A DNA stretch of 52,939 nt from an uncultured bacterium. Its GTDB lineage: Bacteria; Verrucomicrobiota; Kiritimatiellia; RFP12; CAIWXQ01. The notes beneath the pieces were generated by a model. That model had not been told where the DNA came from. It was given only the letters and a program-made list of their open reading frames with translations, and searched no databases. The DNA lies in contig CAIOST010000030.1 in NCBI GenBank assembly GCA_903861045.1, positions 1 through 52,939 on the forward strand, given 5' to 3'. The position numbers and the translations under genes are program-made. Below, piece after piece: positions 8,419 through 16,150 of this stretch (its first letter is position 1; each line of letters starts with the position of its first letter).

Positions 8419-8900
8419 TCACTTCCCCGCCGCTTCCGCGCCGCCTTCCTTCGTGATCGTCTGCACCTCGTCAGAGGCGAGCGCCTTGCGGTAGATGCGC
8501 ACATCGCTCAACAGGCCTCGGAACAGACGCCCGGCCTTGAGAGTTCGACCAAGTTTGCAGGCCGGATCCGACAGGCGCGCCAGGAGGGTCTTGGTCTCGC
8601 GGCTACCTGTCTCCTTGCCGTCAACGTAGCAGACGGCTTGCTGAGCAACAGCACGACGTCACCATTGGCCTCCACCGAGACATTCATCCCGATGTCGCCA
8701 TTGCCGATGGGCATGGAGGCGTCTTCTTTGTCGCTGGCGGCCGGCTTGTCCCAGACCACGTTGTACCGGTCCAGCGGATCATTGGTCTCCGCGGCCCAAG
8801 CGCTCCCGCCGCCCGCCAGTCCTGCCGCCACCATGATCACTGCGCCAAGCGCGGTCCAGATCCGCGCCAATCCTCGCCTGCTGTGCCTTGGTTGCATCAT
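8419..8900 (-). pseudogene. DUF5703 glycosidase N-terminus joined out of frame to a LamG C-terminus
   Basis: The ATG at 8900 has a strong GAGGAAGG site before it and opens a signal peptide (to about GSAWA). A DUF5703-type start follows (RYNVVWDKP, MPIGNGDIGMNV), as seen at the N-terminus of large secreted glycosidases. At about 8645 this frame stops making sense. In another frame the text becomes the end of a LamG/concanavalin-A-like domain: CYVDGKETGS, then LLSDVRIYRKALASDEV, ending at the TGA at 8419. The middle of one gene, or of two different genes, has been lost and the ends joined out of frame. Non-functional as it stands. Confidence 0.75.
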
Positions 8901-9071
8901 TTGTTCGTACCTTCCTCGATTGCGAGAGAGCAGCGCCTGACGGCGCCACGATGCTTTTTTTGCTACGGATATGCACGGATTGTCGCGGAGTGAGAGTTTT
9001 GACTTTCGCCTTTCTTTCGCCTTTCTTCCGCGGTCACCTCCTCCACGAGCTGGATCAGGACCCATTACACT

Positions 9072-10913
9072 GTGTTGGTTCTGGCCTTCTATCCGAATGG
9101 CCCCAATGTGGAAGCCTTGTCCCACATCCGGACCTATCTCCGGCACAAGCTCGATTTCGTCCGGCTCGCTTCGGTGAACGGGGCGATTCTGCAACCATAC
9201 CAGAACGATGTGATTTGCCTGCGCGCTGTGCCACCGCTCCTGGCGGGCGGCGGGTTCAACATCGACTACACTAGACTTGCCGTGACGCCCTACCCGGAAC
9301 TGGACGGCTACTCGATGGTGGATCTGATCGAAAAGGGCGATGTTGATGCCGTTTTGGTCACGACCGCTCCCGCCGGGTGTAACTTTTCCGAGAACGCCTT
9401 GGTGGGTAACAAAGACCTCAACCCCAACCCCACGGGGGAAAAGTGGCACCCGTGGCCCGCGAAATGTTCCCGCTATTTCTTTGTCAATTACGGCTGCGAA
9501 GATGCGCGGGTGTATGATGCCTACACCCACTGGGCCGAGGGCGTGATGAGCACGATCTGCGATGGCTATCCGGCAAACTGGCCCAGGACCAACCAGTACC
9601 GGGTTTATACCCGCGATCGAACCGATTTTACCACCCTGCTGGACAGCAACCTGCATTTGTTCGAGCGCTTCCGGCTGGCCGACCAATGGGCCGGCGTGGG
9701 CGCCTTCGCCTCGCCGGGCAACGGTAACTGCGGTACGAGCCATTTTCCGCCTAACGCGCGGCGGGACATCGACGGAAGCTATGACGGGGATTACGCCTAT
9801 TACGATACCAAAACCTGGCAACGCTACATTGACAGCGTAGCCGATGATTGGCTGCGTTTCCCGGCCTTTACCGGCGTGAAACGAAAGCTCAATGGCTACG
9901 ACTTTGGCGCCTTCCATAACTATAACGAAAACGCCCCCGCTTACGGTCCCAGCCTGGGTGCTTCCCCCGAGCTGCACCCGTCCTTTCGCTTTGGCACCGA
10001 TGCCTATCACCAGTGGTGGTTCTTCCATCTGCCTCACAATCCGGGGGTGACGGATGGACGGCTCAATAGCTGGTGGCCCTACCTCTTCGATTTCACCCGC
10101 TTTAACGGGAGTCGCCTGACTCACTCGGTCACAGGTTTTCCTTCTGTCCCCGCCTCGTTCGTGGCGGTGAACGCCGAATACGGCACCGAGTCCGGCACCG
10201 CCGAATGGTGGGGCTATTGGCATTCGTGCTCCGACTTCGGGCCTTTTGGCCAGGTTTCCGTGGTCACCAACACCGCCGCCCCAGCGCTTGTGGCGCAAGG
10301 CCAGTACGCCCTGCAGGTTCTAGTGGACCAAGAATCGTTTCACTACAACGGACGCAATGACCTGTTCTATCCGATCTCCCGCAACGCCCGCTGGAACCTC
10401 TCGGACCTCGATAGCGTCAAGGTTTCCATAAAGCCAGGGCTGAACCCAGGCTGGATCGAGGGAGCCAATCCGGTCATTCGCCTGTGCGCGAATGGCGGCA
10501 ACCGCCTTGAATTCGCGCCGCTCAAGGAAGGTCATTACGCCAACCTCTTGGCAGAGCCGACGTTCCAGGGGACCAATGGCTGGTCTACGTTCCTTGCCCC
10601 CATCGACGGCGGCACCAATTGGGAGGTGAATGTCATTGGTTACATCGATCCCGCCCTCTGTCCCCAGGACATTCTGGCCGCCCGCCAGCAACTCAAGGCG
10701 AAGATCCTCGCGGAGGTGAACTACGTCGAGATATCGCTTCGCACCATCGGGAATCGTGGTACGCAGGTCTCCTATTTCATCGACGACCTGCGGTTTCAAG
10801 AAGCTCCGCTCACGCTGCCAGCCCGGGCCAGAGTTGTGCGGCCACGGCGGCGGAGACGCGGGCCAGGTTGCGCAGCAGGCGGGGGCGGTCCGCGGCGCCG
10901 GCCTGGTCGGTGA
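9072..10913 (+). CDS. Fragment of a secreted uncharacterised protein, both ends irregular
   Basis: The open frame covers 613 codons from a GTG at 9072. It has no signal peptide; upstream in frame there is no ATG before stops near 9000, though residues just before the GTG already look coding. Recognisable text includes WRYIDSVADD-like helices, NGYDFGAFHNYNENA and a tryptophan-rich YHQWWFFHLP segment. These recall a family of uncharacterised secreted proteins with a W-rich centre. The last 150 residues look like a carbohydrate-binding beta-sandwich ending at YFIDDLRF. From about 10808 the frame is antisense to the nucleosidase gene and no longer natural. I consider it truncated at both ends; function unknown. 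Confidence 0.55.
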   Translation: MLVLAFYPNGPNVEALSHIRTYLRHKLDFVRLASVNGAILQPYQNDVICLRAVPPLLAGGGFNIDYTRLAVTPYPELDGYSMVDLIEKGDVDAVLVTTAPAGCNFSENALVGNKDLNPNPTGEKWHPWPAKCSRYFFVNYGCEDARVYDAYTHWAEGVMSTICDGYPANWPRTNQYRVYTRDRTDFTTLLDSNLHLFERFRLADQWAGVGAFASPGNGNCGTSHFPPNARRDIDGSYDGDYAYYDTKTWQRYIDSVADDWLRFPAFTGVKRKLNGYDFGAFHNYNENAPAYGPSLGASPELHPSFRFGTDAYHQWWFFHLPHNPGVTDGRLNSWWPYLFDFTRFNGSRLTHSVTGFPSVPASFVAVNAEYGTESGTAEWWGYWHSCSDFGPFGQVSVVTNTAAPALVAQGQYALQVLVDQESFHYNGRNDLFYPISRNARWNLSDLDSVKVSIKPGLNPGWIEGANPVIRLCANGGNRLEFAPLKEGHYANLLAEPTFQGTNGWSTFLAPIDGGTNWEVNVIGYIDPALCPQDILAARQQLKAKILAEVNYVEISLRTIGNRGTQVSYFIDDLRFQEAPLTLPARARVVRPRRRRRGPGCAAGGGGPRRRPGR

Positions 10914-11463
10914 TCCCCTTGAGCGCGGTAAAGGCTACGCCGTGCGCCTGGCAGAGTTGCGCAATCACCGCGCCTTCCATGTCCACGATCTCGGCGTGTG
11001 GTGCCATGGCCGCGCGCCGCACCGGGTCAAAGACCGGTTCGTCCACGGTGGCCAGTACGACCGGTGGCAAGTGGGCCCACGCATCTGCTTGGCAGTCGTA
11101 GGCCGGGCCGGTGGCGGGCCAGCGGAAGGTGCGTGCGACGCGGTAGACAGCGGCCACGGCGAGGTGGTCGGACAAAGCACCGGCCACGCCGGCGTTGATC
11201 ACGCGCGTCACGGCGTAGCGTTGCAGCAGTTGTACAATACCGGCCTGGGCATTTTTCGGCCCCATGCCGCAGAGGCAGAGCACCACATTCCGTGCTGGCC
11301 GCAGGTCCAGGAAGAGCGGGAGCGTTGCCTCCGGTGCTTCGGTCAGTCCCGCCAGCGCCAGCAGCGGCGCGGCCTCCATGGGGGTGGCCATCACCAGCCC
11401 GGTCACGGCGCCACCGGTACAAGTGTCGTTGGGGCCGGGAGCGTGGGCAATGGGCAGATCCAT
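10810..11463 (-). CDS. Nucleoside phosphorylase-superfamily nucleosidase
   Basis: A 217-residue protein of the PNP/UDP phosphorylase superfamily (MTA/SAH nucleosidase and futalosine hydrolase branch). Visible signatures are the N-terminal strand GLVMATPMEAAPL, the glycine-rich VVLCLCGMGPKNA, the INAGVAGAL loop, and the nucleoside-binding VDMEGAVIAQ near residue 165. The length is close to the 210-230 residues usual for these hydrolases. Such enzymes cleave the glycosidic bond of adenosine thioethers or futalosine; the substrate cannot be assigned from sequence alone. The gene appears intact. Its 3' end overlaps the tail of the opposite-strand fragment by about 100 bases, which supports that fragment being truncated. 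Confidence 0.8.
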   Translation of the reverse strand: MDLPIAHAPGPNDTCTGGAVTGLVMATPMEAAPLLALAGLTEAPEATLPLFLDLRPARNVVLCLCGMGPKNAQAGIVQLLQRYAVTRVINAGVAGALSDHLAVAAVYRVARTFRWPATGPAYDCQADAWAHLPPVVLATVDEPVFDPVRRAAMAPHAEIVDMEGAVIAQLCQAHGVAFTALKGITDQAGAADRPRLLRNLARVSAAVAAQLWPGLAA

Positions 11464-11596
11464 GAAACCATCCTACGGGGGTGAGGCGGACGCTGCAAGG
11501 CGGATCTGGGAGGCAGATGCTAGGTGCTAGGTGTTAGGTGGTGGTGTCGCCGTACGCGTCCACCGGAGTAGCAGGCATGGGCGGGGCCGCCTGCTT

Positions 11597-11625
11597 AAAA
11601 AAAACCGCAACGTTGCGGTTTTTTT
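11597..11625. terminator. Bidirectional rho-independent terminator
   Basis: Eight A residues, the perfect stem CCGCAACGTTGCGG, then seven T residues: a symmetrical structure that can act in both directions. The neighbouring genes both point away from it (the nucleosidase starts at 11463 on minus, the LacI gene at 12212 on plus), so it terminates no visible gene. Confidence 0.75.
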
Positions 11626-11750
11626 GCCTGTGCGGCAAAGCGCATTCCCGTCACCTGCCGGCGGGTCCGGCGGCCCCGCCCCTCCCAAGCGTGGTTTATT
11701 CACCTGAACCCTCTCCCACCACCTATCACCTGCCACCTTCCAACCTGCCC

Positions 11751-11948
11751 CTGAACTGCGGAAGATTGGGGGGGTGGATGCTTGGATGAATGAGAAAACC
11801 GCGAAAAAAAGCCGTTTCCTGCGATCCCGGGAGGGAACGCAACATCAATCGGTGCTTGATGAATCAATTGCAATCAGTGTGTGTGAATTGGCCATGCTGG
11901 CGCGGGGTTGCCCAATCTTCCAGTCTTCCAATCTTCCGCAGTTTGGGG
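11751..11948. repeat. ~200-bp dispersed repeat with terminal inverted repeats, copy 1
   Basis: The element begins CTGAACTGCGGAAGATTGGG and ends CCAATCTTCCGCAG-TTTGGGG, so its 14-bp ends (CTGCGGAAGATTGG) are inverted repeats of each other. The interior includes GTGTGAATTGGCCATGCTGG, which is found again at 34104. No transposase is encoded; this is a MITE-like or REP-like element. Confidence 0.7.
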
Positions 11949-11955
11949 GACCTCC

Positions 11956-12163
11956 CTGAACTGCGGAAGATTGGGGGGCTGGATGCTTGGAAGGCTGGGA
12001 AAACAAGGAAACAAGCCGTCTGCTGTGATTCCTTGGCGGGCACGCCATATCAAGCAGTGATTGAGAAACCCAGTCCCGGCCGCAGGTGCAAAATCGACCA
12101 TGCCGGGCGCGGAGTATCTCAATCTTCCAACCTTCCAACCATCCAATCTTCCGCAGTTTGGGG
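11956..12163. repeat. ~200-bp dispersed repeat with terminal inverted repeats, copy 2
   Basis: A direct copy 7 bases after copy 1, with identical ends (CTGAACTGCGGAAGATTGGG and CCAATCTTCCGCAG) and a more diverged interior (GACCATGCCGGGCGCGG in place of GGCCATGCTGGCGCGGG). It ends 12 bases before the LacI promoter -35 box. Confidence 0.7.
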
Positions 12164-12175
12164 CCTACCCCCCCC

Positions 12176-12211
12176 TTGACATCAAATATAACGTTATATA
12201 TTATACGTTTT
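12176..12211 (+). promoter_or_regulatory. Sigma-70 promoter with internal operator; probable leaderless mRNA
   Basis: TTGACA (12176-12181), a 17-base spacer and TATTAT (12199-12204) place the transcription start within a base or two of the ATG at 12212. There is no room for a Shine-Dalgarno site. The spacer holds the perfect 14-bp palindrome ATATAACGTTATAT (12186-12199). Its central CG is typical of LacI-family operators, so autorepression is likely. Confidence 0.75.
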
Positions 12212-13225
12212 ATGCAGCGCCAAAAAGTGACCCTGAAAGATGTAGGCCGCGAGGCGGGGGTGACCATCGGCACGGTCTCGGCCATTGTGCGCGGTTCGCG
12301 CGACCGGATCTTCTACAGTGATGAAACCCGTGACCGCGTGCTGGCCGTCGTGGCCAAGCTTGGCTATCGGGTCAATCCGGCCGCGCGCAGCTTGCGCGAG
12401 GGCAAAACCCGCACCATCGGCGTCATGCTCGATGACATCACCCTCCCTTTCCTCGCATCTTTGATCTGCGCCGTCGGCAAGGCCCTGGAACCGCATGGCT
12501 ACTCCATCCTGCTGTGCAACATGGACGCCGCTGGCGCTGCCCGGGAGTCCTTGCTGCAAACCTTTGCCCGCGGCCACATCGATGCCTTTATGCTGGCCGG
12601 TGCGTTGACCCGCTTGACGGACGAAGACATCCTGGCGGTCCAGCAGCGCGGTCACCGCGTGGTTTTGCTGGAGCGCCCCGCCCCCTCGCCCGTGATTGCC
12701 TCCGTCGGCGTCGATAACCAGGCGGGTGGTCATCTGGCCGCCGCCAAGCTGTTGGCACGCGGCTGCCGTCGCTTGGTCATGCTCGGCGGCCCCGCCGGCA
12801 ATGCCATGTCTCAATTGCGCATCGCCGGCGCGCTGGCCACCTGCCGCGCGGCAGGTCTGCCAGCAGCCGCTCTGACGGTGCTGGAGAGCGGCGGCTGGAC
12901 CACGGCACTGGGCTACGAGAGCATGCATCGCCATCTCGCCGCCGGCCACCGCCCGGACGCCGTTTTCGCCTGTAACGATCAACTGGCCATCGGCGCCATG
13001 TGGGCCTTGACCGCTCACCAGTTGGCCATCCCCGACGCCGTGGCGGTCATCGGCTTTGACGATAGCCCCATGGCCGCCTTTGCGCACCCGCCATTGACCA
13101 CCGTAAGACAGCCCGTGGCAGCCATGGGCGCGGCGGCGGCCGAGTTACTCATCGCACCTGCCACAGCCGACCACGCCGGCCAACGACACTTTCCGCCTGA
13201 ACTGATTGAGCGACAAACCACCTGA
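12212..13225 (+). CDS. LacI-family transcriptional regulator
   Basis: A 337-residue repressor. Residues 5-30 are the LacI helix-turn-helix (VTLKDVGREAGVTIGTVS), followed by the hinge helix NPAARSL and a periplasmic-binding-protein-like sensor domain (TIGVMLDDI, ASVGVDNQAGG, VFACNDQLAIG, AVIGFDDSPMA, LTTVRQP). The start fits the family N-terminus and the promoter geometry, which implies translation of a leaderless message. It stands 29 bases upstream of the cupin and UroD-like genes on the same strand, so it probably controls them and itself. The ligand is likely a sugar, from family knowledge. Confidence 0.93.
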   Translation: MQRQKVTLKDVGREAGVTIGTVSAIVRGSRDRIFYSDETRDRVLAVVAKLGYRVNPAARSLREGKTRTIGVMLDDITLPFLASLICAVGKALEPHGYSILLCNMDAAGAARESLLQTFARGHIDAFMLAGALTRLTDEDILAVQQRGHRVVLLERPAPSPVIASVGVDNQAGGHLAAAKLLARGCRRLVMLGGPAGNAMSQLRIAGALATCRAAGLPAAALTVLESGGWTTALGYESMHRHLAAGHRPDAVFACNDQLAIGAMWALTAHQLAIPDAVAVIGFDDSPMAAFAHPPLTTVRQPVAAMGAAAAELLIAPATADHAGQRHFPPELIERQTT

Positions 13226-13254
13226 TTCGGCCACACAACCAACCAAAGGATACC

Positions 13255-14454
13255 ATGATTACCCCGACAAAAATCCGCCAAGTCTTCAAACAGAACCACG
13301 GTGTGCTGCGCTTGCTGCCGATCTTCGTGCCGCGTCGCTTCAGCGCGCCGGGACGCCGGCTACGGCTGCACCCGGACGACTACTTCGCCCTGGGCACTGC
13401 GCGCGGCGCGATCAAGGAGCGCTGGTTTTCGTCGGTCATCACCTGCATGAACGGTCCGCTGGCGCCGGCCGACGAAGGGCTGAGCTACGTCCTGCCGCCC
13501 TCGGGCGACATCGCCGAGAAGTTCACGCTGCGCGACGCACAGGAAGCGCTGGGCGCGGAGCTGGTCGGCGAAGAGCTCATGCAGAAGCACGGCGGCTGGC
13601 CGATGTATTCCAAGTTCTTCGACTTCGGCGAACCGCTCTTCCATCACCTGCACCTGAGTTTTGCGGCCGCCGCGCGCGTGGGGCGCTTGGGCAAGCCCGA
13701 GGCCTACTACTTCCCGCCGCAGCTCAACAACCACCTCGGCACCTTCCCCGTCACCTATTTCGGCTTTGATCCAGATGTGACCAAGGACCAGGTCCGCGAG
13801 CGCCTGCTGCAATACACCAAGGGCGACAACCGCATCACCGAGCTCTCACGCGCCTACCGCATCGAGCTGGGCACCGGCTGGTACACGCCACCGGGCGTGG
13901 TGCATGCACCGGGTTCGGTGCTGACCTATGAGCCGCAGTGGAATGCCGACGTCAACTCGGTCTACGAGAACATCGCCGCCGGCGAGGTCTATCCGCACGA
14001 CTTCCTCGTCGAGAACTGCCCGGACGATAAGAAGATGGACGTGGACTACGTCCTGAGCCTGATGGACTGGAAGAAGAACGTGGATCCGCACTATAAGCAG
14101 ACGTTCTACCGTCCGCCACTCCCCGCCGGCTCCGGCAAGGGGTGGAACGAGAAATGGATCACCTACGGCAACCCGTATGTGGCGGCCAAGGAACTCACGG
14201 TCCAGCCCGGCGCCACGGCTCTGATCAAGGACGCTGGCGCCTACGGTTGCATCGCGATTCAGGGGCACGGCACGTTCGGCGGACAGCAAACCGAGGCGGC
14301 CACCATGTTGCGTTACGGCCAAACCAGCGCCGACGAATTCTTCGTCAGCGCCCCGGCCGGCCGCAAGGGCGTGAAGGTCGAGAACCACAGCCTCTGCGAA
14401 CCGCTCGTGATCCTGAAGCACTTCCCGGCGCATAAGGGAGTGCCCACGAAATGA
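13255..14454 (+). CDS. Mannose-6-phosphate isomerase-like cupin protein
   Basis: A 399-residue protein with the cupin core of class I phosphomannose isomerase-like enzymes. A HHLHLSF strand (metal-binding histidines), the KPEAYYFPPQLN segment, and TGWYTPPGVVHAPGS, which supplies the last metal histidine, are visible. A second beta-barrel follows (AYGCIAIQGHGTFGG). An AAAGGA site precedes the ATG. Its stop overlaps the start of the next gene (ATGA). With a LacI regulator upstream, a role in interconverting a sugar or sugar phosphate is the natural reading. The exact substrate is unknown, and the low similarity to classical ManA leaves other isomerase chemistry possible. Confidence 0.7.
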   Translation: MITPTKIRQVFKQNHGVLRLLPIFVPRRFSAPGRRLRLHPDDYFALGTARGAIKERWFSSVITCMNGPLAPADEGLSYVLPPSGDIAEKFTLRDAQEALGAELVGEELMQKHGGWPMYSKFFDFGEPLFHHLHLSFAAAARVGRLGKPEAYYFPPQLNNHLGTFPVTYFGFDPDVTKDQVRERLLQYTKGDNRITELSRAYRIELGTGWYTPPGVVHAPGSVLTYEPQWNADVNSVYENIAAGEVYPHDFLVENCPDDKKMDVDYVLSLMDWKKNVDPHYKQTFYRPPLPAGSGKGWNEKWITYGNPYVAAKELTVQPGATALIKDAGAYGCIAIQGHGTFGGQQTEAATMLRYGQTSADEFFVSAPAGRKGVKVENHSLCEPLVILKHFPAHKGVPTK

Positions 14455-15539
14455 CCAACAAAGAACGTGTCATCAAAACCTTACTCTGCGAAAAGACGGA
14501 CCGGGCGCCGTTTTCCGCCTGGCTCGGTTTCGCGCCGTGGGGCGAAACAACCGAACGCTGGAAGCAGGAGTCCGGTATCGCCGACCTGGACACCTGGCGC
14601 TATTTCGGCTTTGAGCCGTTCTTCCACGTGCCGCCGGCTCACATGGGGCCGGTGCCCAGTTTTGACTACAAGCTGATCTCGGAAACGGACGAGTTTGTCG
14701 TCAGCATCGACTGGCGCGGCATCACGACGCGCAACCGGCGCGACGGCGGGTCCATGCCGGAATTCATCGCCCACCCGGTAAAGACCCCTGCGGACTGGGC
14801 AAAGTACAAGACGGAGCGACTCCAGAGGAATCAGCTCCCGATACGCATCCCCGACCTGAAGAAGTTTGCCGCCGATGCCGCGGCCGCGGATGCGCCGGTG
14901 CAACTGGGCTGCTTCCCGTGGGGGATGTTCGGCACGGCCCGCGACGTGATGGGCGTCGAGGAGCTCCTGGTGGCGTTCTACGACGAACCGGAGATGGTCC
15001 GCGACATCATGCAGACCTACACCACGATCTGGCTCGATGTCTACGAGGAGATCGTGAAGGTCGTCCCGGTGGACCATATCCATATCTGGGAGGATATGTC
15101 CGGCAAGCAGGGCTCGCTGATCTCCATGGCCATGATCGACGAGTTTATGGGGCCGGAATATGACCGCATGGCCGCATTTGCCAAACGCCACAACATCCCG
15201 ATCCTCTCCGTGGATACCGACGGGCAGGTTGAGCAGTTGGTCACCGCGTTCATGCGGCACGGGGTGAATGCAATGATGCCGTTCGAGGTCCAAGCCGGCA
15301 ACGACGTCGTGGCGTACCGCAAGCAGTACCCGAAGCTCGGCATTATGGGCGGGCTCGACAAGAGCGCCCTGGCCAAGGGGAAGCCGGAGATGCACCGCGA
15401 ACTCGACCGCGCCGAGAAGATGCTGGCGCTCGGCGGCTGGGTGCCGGGGTTCGACCACCTGATCCCGCCGGATGTGTCGTGGGAGAACTTCAAGTATGCC
15501 GTGACGGAACTGCGAAAGATGGTGTTCGGGAGAGGATAA
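14451..15539 (+). CDS. Uroporphyrinogen decarboxylase-like (URO-D superfamily) protein
   Basis: A 362-residue TIM-barrel protein opening with the family signature MTNKERVIKTLLCEKTDRAP. The barrel is visible through PVQLGCFPWGMFG, VDHIHIWEDMSGKQG and LGIMGGLDKSALA. It is not heme-pathway HemE. It also lacks the His-x-Cys zinc motif of MtaA-type methyltransferases: the corresponding strand reads ILSVDTDG. Many such proteins sit in carbohydrate or methoxy-compound clusters of PVC bacteria without assigned function. It is translationally coupled (ATGA) to the cupin gene, so the two products probably act on the same pathway. Confidence 0.8.
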   Translation: MTNKERVIKTLLCEKTDRAPFSAWLGFAPWGETTERWKQESGIADLDTWRYFGFEPFFHVPPAHMGPVPSFDYKLISETDEFVVSIDWRGITTRNRRDGGSMPEFIAHPVKTPADWAKYKTERLQRNQLPIRIPDLKKFAADAAAADAPVQLGCFPWGMFGTARDVMGVEELLVAFYDEPEMVRDIMQTYTTIWLDVYEEIVKVVPVDHIHIWEDMSGKQGSLISMAMIDEFMGPEYDRMAAFAKRHNIPILSVDTDGQVEQLVTAFMRHGVNAMMPFEVQAGNDVVAYRKQYPKLGIMGGLDKSALAKGKPEMHRELDRAEKMLALGGWVPGFDHLIPPDVSWENFKYAVTELRKMVFGRG

Positions 15540-15887
15540 ATGCATGAGAACCTGTAACCAGGCTCCTGAACTTTGTCATGAACGGATGCACTGCGGAAGA
15601 AAGGCAAAAGACAAAGTAGCAAGATTAAGAGGAGTCAGAAGTCAGTGTGTCAGTGTGTCGTTGTCTTGAGTCTTAATCTCCGGTCTTAATCTCGGGTCTT
15701 AATCTTTCCGCAGAAAGGCAAAGACCCGAGACAAAGACCGGAGAAGGAAGCGATGCAGGGCGGGTCGGGTGATAAGGGCCCGCCCCGGTTTTGTCAGCAG
15801 AATACGCAGATTAACGCAGATTGAGAGCGTAAGGGAAGCAGGGTTCGGGGTTCAGGAGAAGGGCTCAGGGTTCAGGGCTCAGGGTTC

Positions 15888-16027
15888 AGATCGTTGTCGC
15901 AATCGTTGTCGCGATCGTTGTCGAATGAATCGTTGTCGCAATCGTTGTCGCGATCTTTGTCGACAATGATTGAGACAACGATCGGGACAAAGATAGGAGA
16001 ACGACAACGATTATGACAACGATCGGG
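15888..16027. repeat. Tandem ATCGTTGTC(G) array with inverted ACAACGAT copies
   Basis: ATCGTTGTCGCA and ATCGTTGTCGCG alternate at 12-bp spacing. They are followed by copies on the other strand (GACAACGATCGGGACAAAGAT occurs twice, with one changed base after it). Reading both strands, the array can fold on itself. The unit is too short and uneven for CRISPR, and no cas genes are near. Confidence 0.75.
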
Positions 16028-16043
16028 ACAAAGATGGGAGACC

Positions 16044-16126
16044 GGTTGACGATTACGGCGACGATTACGGTTAACGCGGAGAGGCGCTCTAATCGTCCAC
16101 CGTAATCGTCGCCGTAGTCGTCAACC
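16044..16126. promoter_or_regulatory. 27-bp inverted repeat in the leader of the beta-helix gene
   Basis: Arms 16044-16070 and 16100-16126 are complementary except at one position and would form a long hairpin 25 bases before the start codon. The right arm lies within a 37-bp sequence (16091-16127) repeated exactly, in inverted orientation, at 40583-40619. There it also lies upstream of a glycosidase gene. Confidence 0.75.
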
Positions 16127-16150
16127 GAAATGGAGCAAAAGGAGATGCAG

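Larger units (their letters stand above)
11464..12175. other. Gene-free region with terminator and repeats
   Basis: About 710 bases between two divergently oriented genes. It holds an orphan terminator (11597-11625), a GC-rich motif shared with two distant loci (about 11660-11690), and two imperfect copies of a roughly 200-bp repeat. I see no plausible protein: frames here are short and follow the repeats. Confidence 0.6.
15540..16150. other. Gene-free region built of repeats and hairpins
   Basis: No protein is evident. From the left it holds: an inverted pair CTGCGGAAGAAAGG (15589) / TCTTTCCGCAG (about 15707), with AAAGGCAAAGAC after the second arm; tandem GGTCTTAATCTC units near 15670-15710; degenerate GGGTTCAG runs near 15841-15890; tandem ATCGTTGTC units at 15888-15960 with inverted ACAACGAT copies to about 16027; and the 27-bp hairpin at 16044-16126 just before the beta-helix gene. 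Confidence 0.7.

Noticed and set aside
14451-15539. HemE, heme biosynthesis uroporphyrinogen decarboxylase
   Set aside because: It belongs to the superfamily but differs in the N-terminal and active-site regions and lies in a sugar operon; a second, divergent paralogue occurs at 50430.
15888-16027. CRISPR array
   Set aside because: Repeat units are 9-12 bp, back to back, with no spacers and no cas genes nearby.
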